A DNA stretch of 64,000 bases, taken from contig OX463782.1 of assembly GCA_949825025.1 (NCBI GenBank), positions 1,189,501-1,253,500 of the forward strand, in the 5' to 3' direction. Under the pieces are notes generated by a model, which worked only from the letters and a program-made list of their open reading frames with translations, ran no database searches and was not told where the DNA came from. Origin of the DNA: Siphlonurus alternatus (lineage: Eukaryota > Arthropoda > Insecta > Ephemeroptera > Siphlonuridae). This document shows, piece by piece, positions 57,900-64,000 of the stretch (its first letter is position 1; each line of letters opens with the position of its first letter). Made by a program: the position numbers and the translations under genes.

Positions 57900-60140
57900 T
57901 TTATATTAAAGACAAATAAATTTTATTAAATTGAAAAAAAAAAGGCAAACACTTTTATAGATGAGAAGAGTAGAAAATAAACAAAAAAGGATAAAAAAAA
58001 GGATAGCCTTTTAAATATTAAGTGCATTGAAAATTTTTAACTTGAGTCTTCTCAAATAATTTTTTATTATAATGAAAAGTGCTTATATACCATATGTTAT
58101 AATTAAAAGAGAGAGAGTATACCCTGCAGAATACATTTTTTAAAATTGAACACAATGAGTTGGCAACGCGACACTGAATATATAAATATAATAAATTGCA
58201 ACACATTTTTTTTCTGCTTGTCATTACAAATACAGCATGAGTGATATTGATTTCTCGTGTTAGGTTCATGGTGATACCACAATAATTCAAACACGTTGTT
58301 ATATGCTCTCCTCTCTCTGATGCATGATAATGCACATAATGGAACAAACAATAATGAAAATCAAGCTTCATCAGAGACATAGTATCATATAAGTTTGAAA
58401 TATCGTTATCAATATAATATCATCACGTCCTTAGCCTGTCCATGAATTTATGTAGTGAAGAGAATTGTATGTACATGGGGATCAAAATATATTATGAAAT
58501 TGTGTGAAGACTCATTTGAATGAAAGATGCAAATTGGCATTAGCCATTGTCGGCTTGGTGGCTAGGAATATATATATAAACCAAATGCATAGTGTGCCTG
58601 GCTGGGGGTGTATCGTTGATCTATCTGCTTGCCTGGGGGATGAGGGAGCAGAGTGATTACGATGGCTCTCGCATATAGATCCTCTAACATTGCTTCTGCT
58701 TTCATCCCCTACGCTGGAATTTTTCCCCTTCAATTCTCTGTGTACAACGCCCCCTAAAATATACGTAGATACTAACATCATTCGCATGTTACGCTATATC
58801 GAAATTCAAAACATAAAACACATTTTTAAAATCTCTATTCAACTTTTTTATTCCTCTAGTAAAACGCAAAAACCAATTTTTTGTGGTTTAAACTTCAAAC
58901 GGAATTTTATTGTGGACGATGAAAGTTTTAATTTTCATAAAATTCAAACTTTAGAATGTGACATGATTTTCATTATTAAAATAAATGTGACATTTAAAAA
59001 ACGCAAATTTTAAACTTATAATAACATTCTTCTTTTGTTAATTTATAACGTTTTCAATTATGTTCTAAAATGAGAGGAAATAATATTAAGTTACAAATAT
59101 CAACACATTGAATTAACAATTAATTTTCAAGGAGATTTTCCTTTCAATTGAAATTAACCGTCCCTTTATTTTTTTTTAGATAAAATCGTAATAGTTAAAA
59201 TATGAAATTAAAGTTCTATATTTATTCTGCAGAGTGATATATTTTTAACCTCATCACAAAAAAATAATAATATTCATCTTTGAGTTTAATTAAAATAGGA
59301 AACAGGCGCGAATCCAGAACAAATTTTCGGAGCCCCATAAGCTTAATGTTATTAAAAAAAAATTGAAGAGAGGGAAATGCCTATAGTACTCATGTTAAAT
59401 CTGAAATATCGAGAGGAGGAGGGGGGGATTTGTGACTACGGATGCTTCACAGTAAATTGTACCTAAATAGATTAAAATATTTTTGCTTAATAGCAACCGC
59501 AGAAACTGCATGTTATTTCATGCAATGAATGCCAACTGTATCATGCAGTATTAAATAAATTAGTATTATTATTATTAAATTTTGTTAAAAAATATTGTTA
59601 TACAGTGAAATATTGAACGTTGTAATGACAACATATTATATAAATATAGCAACACTTAAATCTTATGATATTTTTTTCCTTTCAGTACAATACATTTTAT
59701 AAAATCTGTCTTCAATCTTTTTAAAGCAGCAGAAAAAACACACTCTTACATTAGAGAAAAAAGAGTTTTTATATTACATGCTTTTACTTTTCTTTCTTTG
59801 CAGTAATGTAAGAAGGCAGTAGTAGCATTTTGTATATATAAGCTAAGGGATAGAAGATGACTTTGTAACAGATTAAGAATATAAAGCCTTTTTTTTCTCC
59901 TTAGAGCTCAGAGTCAGGAAATTAGCAGTAGATGGATAGATGATTTCAAATTGTTAGGTATATATCTAATATAAAGGTTCTTCAGCTTGAGACGTACAAT
60001 GATATCCAAAAGGATTTGCTGAGGAAGCTGTAAACTTGTCTCTCTCTCTCTAGCTATAAGTTCGCAATCGAATTTTCTTGCTAGCATCATCCCCTAATAC
60101 TTCTTCCTTTTGCTTTTCTCGTATCAATCTAAAGTCTTGC
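57900..60140. other. Intergenic DNA, no gene seen
   Basis: AT-rich with no recognisable coding exon. A moderately GC-rich stretch at 58,540-58,760 with TATATATATAAACC may be a promoter or repeat remnant, but I cannot tie it to a gene. Confidence 0.4.
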
Positions 60141-60180
60141 CGTATATATATACAGTAGAGTAAACTGAGTTATATATAAA
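60141..60180 (+). promoter_or_regulatory. Candidate TATA-type promoter of the small gene
   Basis: GTATATATATACAG at 60,142-60,155 and TATATATAAA at 60,171-60,180 precede the first ATG. Either could serve as a TATA box; AT-rich background lowers confidence. Confidence 0.25.
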
Positions 60181-60333
60181 ATGAAGCAAAGCCTGTGTGC
60201 TGCTTTTTGCGCGTCAATGCTTGCTAATTCCTGTCCTCTCTCCTCGGACGACGTAAATTCAGCAGCACATCAAAAGCTTAGACAATTCGATGAACATTTC
60301 TCAGAACCGTCACTCGTCAAACCTCTAATATGA
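60181..60333 (+). CDS. Overlapping upstream ORF, 50 aa, possible secreted peptide
   Basis: Begins MKQSLCAAFCASMLANSC, weakly signal-peptide-like, and stops with a TGA (60,331-60,333) that overlaps the next ATG as ATGA. No family recognised. It may be a regulatory uORF or a random frame. Confidence 0.25.
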   Translation: MKQSLCAAFCASMLANSCPLSSDDVNSAAHQKLRQFDEHFSEPSLVKPLI

Positions 60334-61239
60334 AGATGATGAAACGAGCATCAACTTTAAACCTTGCCTGTCAAGACAGCTGTGAAAAGTATATATACGT
60401 AAAAGGTAAGTCATTTTAGTGTGGTGTTTATAAAAATCAAATTATATAACACAATATGGGTTTCTTTAAAAATAACGTGGGATATAATTGATGCTATAAA
60501 GCTTAAATTTATTATATTTTTATAATAATTTTAACCTTTATGATTACCTTATAAAGTGAACAACTTTGTTTAAAAGCGTCTTATAAAATACGATAAAAAA
60601 CATACTGTCAAAAGTGACAAGTTTTTAAAAGATAAACTGCTCAAACTTAACAAAAGTTTTATGAAACCTCAATTGAAATTGGAAAAAAGTTTTTTATTTA
60701 TTTTTTTTTTTCAATACAGACTATATATTTTATAATAAAACTTGTAATAACTGAGCTAGTGATGTAGAAATATTGCTTGTATGCTCAAGAATAAAAAACT
60801 TTTTATAGCCTTATGTTACTTAAAATACAATATATAGTATATAAAATTGATTTTGTGGCAAAAGAAACAATTTTTTTTTCATTTTCATTTTTCTCTTGAG
60901 GCTATTTCACAAGCTTTAAAAAATTGATGTATTACAAAGGAAAAGTTTTTTTCTTTGATGTTTTTTTTTTAAGTTGCAGCAGCTAGTGGTAAGAATGCTG
61001 CAACAATGGCGGCGGTGAACGTTTGGCAATACTTCACTCGAATGTCCGAGCTGCATTGTTGGCTGGTCAACAAATGTTGGTTATACAATTGGTGCAGCTT
61101 TAAAAAACTCAAGTGGAATGTTATAAAGTCAACAAAACATGAAAAGAGACCTGACTGGAAAAAATTTCAACAAACAAATTTTATTTCAATTTTAAGTAAA
61201 TCATTTTATTGCCAATGTTTATTTGACTCTGTGTATTAA
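60330..61239 (+). CDS. Candidate two-exon small protein (111 aa), Cys/Trp-rich, unrecognised
   Basis: Exon 60,330-60,405 ends AAAAG/GTAAGT and exon 60,980-61,239 begins after a T-rich tract plus AAGTTGCAG. The frame continues in phase 1 across the junction, giving MKMMKRASTLNLACQDSCEK through FDSVY (336 nt with stop). The second exon alone has a good start (ACAATGGCGG) and encodes WQYFTRMSELHCWLVNKCWL. AATAAA lies four bases after the stop. There is no family match, and coding composition is weak in the 3' part. Confidence 0.35.
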
Positions 61240-61639
61240 TGTGGAATAAATAGAAAGTTCAAAGGAAAAAAATATTTAAAGAAACCATCAAAAGGGGACT
61301 CTCTCTTCTCTAAAACAACACAAAAATATTGACGAAAATAAATTAATTTTTACTAATTAGCAATTGAACTTTAAATTTTACCACTTACGACAATATATTT
61401 TAATATTTAAAAAATGAAAGTACTTTATCGTAAATAAACAACATTAGTTTTTGTTATTATTTTAAATAACAAATGAAATCGAACAAATTGGAATCTTATT
61501 ATAATTTAAAATTTTGAAGCACTAAAGTGGACAGTTTTCTTCTGTTAATAATTTATAAAAGGTATAATATTTCAATAATAAAATACAATAATTAAAAAAT
61601 TCACACTGAAACTAAAATTGTTACTTGTTGTGCAATTTT

Positions 61640-62640
61640 TATGATGGTGTAAATTTTTTAGCTCGGTTTGAAAAGGGAGAGATCAGCGTAGAATGCTGAG
61701 CAAGGGAGATGAAAATTGTTACTAAGATGAAAATTTTCCTTGCTTTTGAAGGGCACGTAAACAGGTCCTGCGGGATAGTTAAGGACGGGGAGATGAGGAA
61801 GTATGAACTTCTCCACAGAGAGACGGCTCACTGTATTGCCACGGCAGCAATATAGCGGGGATGTGGGGTACCTGTAACCTAGTTATAAATGCAGAAGGGA
61901 GAGAGAAACAGACAGCAAATATATACTAAAATACCACCCTAGTGTGCAACATTTTATCAATGGTGTATTAGTTTTACCGTATTGCTTATATAGTTGGCAC
62001 CAAGTATAGTGAGGAGCGCTGACGTTATATATGATCACTTGGAAGAAGGAACTGTAGTAGAGCTCTCTCAGGGCAATTTCCTGCCACTGAAGAAGCAGAA
62101 GGGAGAAAAAAAAAAGAAGGGGGAATACTAAAGTCAAAAGACTGATCAGTTTTAAAAAGAGAAAAAGCACAGAGTGATAAGATCCTGAGTAATAAATTTC
62201 TGTTTTTATTCATCGTGAAGTAACAATCAAAAGTTACCTTCAATATATCAAAATTGACTTTTAAAAATTTTATTTCTAAATTTATATTTTAAAAGAAAAA
62301 AGCTAATATTAATATAAGATTGAAGATTTTAATATTTTGTATGTTTTATAAAAGTAATGTAATTAGATTATGTATAAATTACTGACATTTGAAGCTCATT
62401 TTTTTTTATAAAGTTATGTGTTCCAATTCAAATGGAATAAAAAGTATTCGCAAATATAATGAAATTGCTGTAAATAATGAAAATTCTCTTACATGATAAA
62501 ATTATTTTTATAAAATGTTCGTAAATAAGTCCCAGCAATCTATTTAACATGATTTTGTCCAATCAGCTCCGATTACTTAGAACGCCTGCAAACTAGGCAA
62601 CCCGACGACCAAAGAGTCGCGTGGGTTGCAGCCACTGTAG
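61640..62640. other. Intergenic, GC-enriched patch with TATA-like site, no gene seen
   Basis: GC content rises at 61,660-62,130. TTATAAATGC at 61,883 resembles a TATA box on the plus strand, but no following ORF is recognisable. Confidence 0.3.
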
Positions 62641-62696
62641 GCGTTGCCCCCGCAAACTATCCTCGTCATTCATACACCCACTACACCCAGTGGGAG

Positions 62697-63035
62697 GTGT
62701 GGCGCAGTGCGCTTGACCGGGTCTCGTCAGATCACCGAAGTCAAGCAATGCCGAGCGTGGTTAGTAGTTGGATGGGTTACCATTTTTCAACAAAAAACAC
62801 GTTTCCCACCCAGGGATAAATCGTTGCGCTTTTCCACTAAATGTGGTTCCCCTGGCTTTGGACCATTGCACTTCCGGTTCAGTGACAAAAGCTTTAGCGT
62901 CCATCCTGGCTGAGGTTTCCATGTTTCCCTCAGTCGCAGGCAAATGCAACATTGTAATAATAAAATAAAAGATAATTGAAATGCCGGGATGGATTGCAAG
63001 GCCGTGGCTGCCCCCGCTCCGAAAAGCCTGCGTCT
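62697..63035 (+). mobile_element. 5S rRNA-derived SINE, copy 3
   Basis: The head GTCTCGTCAGATCACCGAAG, TCAAGCAATGCCGAGCGTGG and TTAGTAGTTGGATGGGTTACC follows arthropod 5S rRNA across box A, the intermediate element and box C. The body shares GTGGTTCCCCTGGCTTTGGA and GTCCATCCTGGCTGAGGTTT with the copy at 13.7 kb. An A-rich interruption (about 62,950-62,985) precedes the tail block CCGGGATGGATTGCAAGGCC. Confidence 0.87.
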
Positions 63036-63059
63036 GGCCCGCGAAAAACTAAAGTTAGG

Positions 63060-64000
63060 GTTTCGGAAGGTTCGGGGTTTCAAAGTGGTATGTAATTATT
63101 AAAAAGAAGAAGTACCCAAAAGGGTTTGATTAGAAAAAAAATACACCCACTACTTTATTCTAGCACTGAACAATGTAAAAATAGACTTCTGCTGGTTTCA
63201 AAATTATCAATTTATACTACACATTATACAAATGAGAAGTTTAAAAAATGTAAAATACCAAGGAAGTTAAATTAGTTCTTTACAAAAATCTTACCATGTT
63301 AATGAAGTAAATTTCTAAGTTTTAACATAATATTATTAAAATTACAATATTTACAATTTGAATGACTTATCATTTTGTTCCAAAATAAAATAAAATAAAT
63401 AAAATTATATAATTCTACCAAAAGTGCAAATACGTAAATATTATTTTTGAGGATAAGCAAATAAGAAATGTTCAAATTCTGCTGTGTTAGAATTGTAAAT
63501 AGAGACTTAATCATTGTTTGCTAGTCTGAAAATTACTAAAAATAAAGTCAACATGGCAAATGAGTAATTTTGATTTGAAAGAGCATTATTGAAAGAAAGG
63601 CTACAGTCCTGCCCGAACTTTCTTGTACGAGATTGTGACGTCATTAAGCTCAAAGACATTTATCGCATCTTATTTCGATAACGAAGCCATGTAGCGAAAT
63701 GTAATTATTATATCGTTAGAATCAGAAGACTTCTTTAATAAAACAAAAATCGAAATACAGAAATAATCACTGGCACTGAGCAATTTTGTCTCACTGGTTT
63801 TGAAATCACGTTTTCTACTATTTATCAGGAGCAAAATAACAAAGATTACCATAAAATTTAACTGCAAGTGCGCCAAAATCGCAATATTCTTAAAAAAAAA
63901 GTTTCCATGCAAATTTTATACATAAATAAATATAGAAATTTAAAATTTATTTCTTTGACTATAATAATATTGAAGAATACATACCATAACATATTTCATC
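63060..64000. other. Intergenic, nothing recognised
   Basis: AT-rich; only short random frames on both strands. Confidence 0.5.

Noticed and set aside
63045..63070. Telomere-like TTAGGG string
   Set aside because: It is a single occurrence with no tandem array.

Overview
This is an AT-rich, intron-rich, transposon-laden animal nuclear contig, most likely from an arthropod and probably an insect. That placement is inferred from the group III secretory phospholipase A2 with an N-terminal membrane anchor, the single-copy VKOR and Amt-type ammonium transporter genes, and the 5S-rRNA-derived SINEs; no species is named. Coding exons stand out as GC-rich, CpG-rich islands in an AT-rich background, and splice phases could be checked exon by exon. 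|| Layout. (1) 1,012-23,284 (+): a four-exon group III phospholipase A2 gene (324 aa). Introns of about 10 kb are packed with foldback MITEs, two 5S-SINEs, a LINE with an 837-codon open frame interrupted in its 3' UTR by a hAT-type element with a perfect 8-bp target duplication, and a nested TIR element around 19.4-20.6 kb. (2) 24.4-29.6 kb: a LINE C-terminal remnant, then a 4.66-kb block of decamer-based satellite DNA. Short inverted repeats flanked by TA bound the whole block, so it looks like one large non-autonomous transposon whose interior became satellite. (3) 31,322-32,473 (+): VKOR (VKORC1-like, 172 aa, three coding exons). (4) 36,077-44,965 (+): Amt/MEP ammonium transporter (455 aa, nine coding exons), with a 54-bp minisatellite that copies the end of exon 8 together with its splice donor. 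(5) 56,796-48,243 (-): a seven-coding-exon gene for an unrecognised 994-aa, serine/arginine-rich, mostly disordered protein with C-terminal coiled coil, convergent with Amt. (6) 60,330-61,239 (+): a weakly supported two-exon small gene preceded by an overlapping upstream ORF. The rest is AT-rich intergenic or intronic DNA with microsatellites, MITEs and a third 5S-SINE at 62.7 kb. || The genes do not form a pathway: phospholipid hydrolysis, vitamin K / disulfide redox and ammonium transport are unrelated housekeeping or secretory functions. What unifies the window is the mobile-element ecology: at least four foldback elements with TTAA flanks, a three-copy TA-flanked foldback family carrying CRE-like palindromes, two related hAT-like MITEs rich in TTCGCG, a third hAT element rich in TTAACCGG, and several elements lying within tens of bases of splice sites. 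The best candidates for something undescribed are the TIR-bounded decamer satellite and the Amt exon-tail minisatellite.
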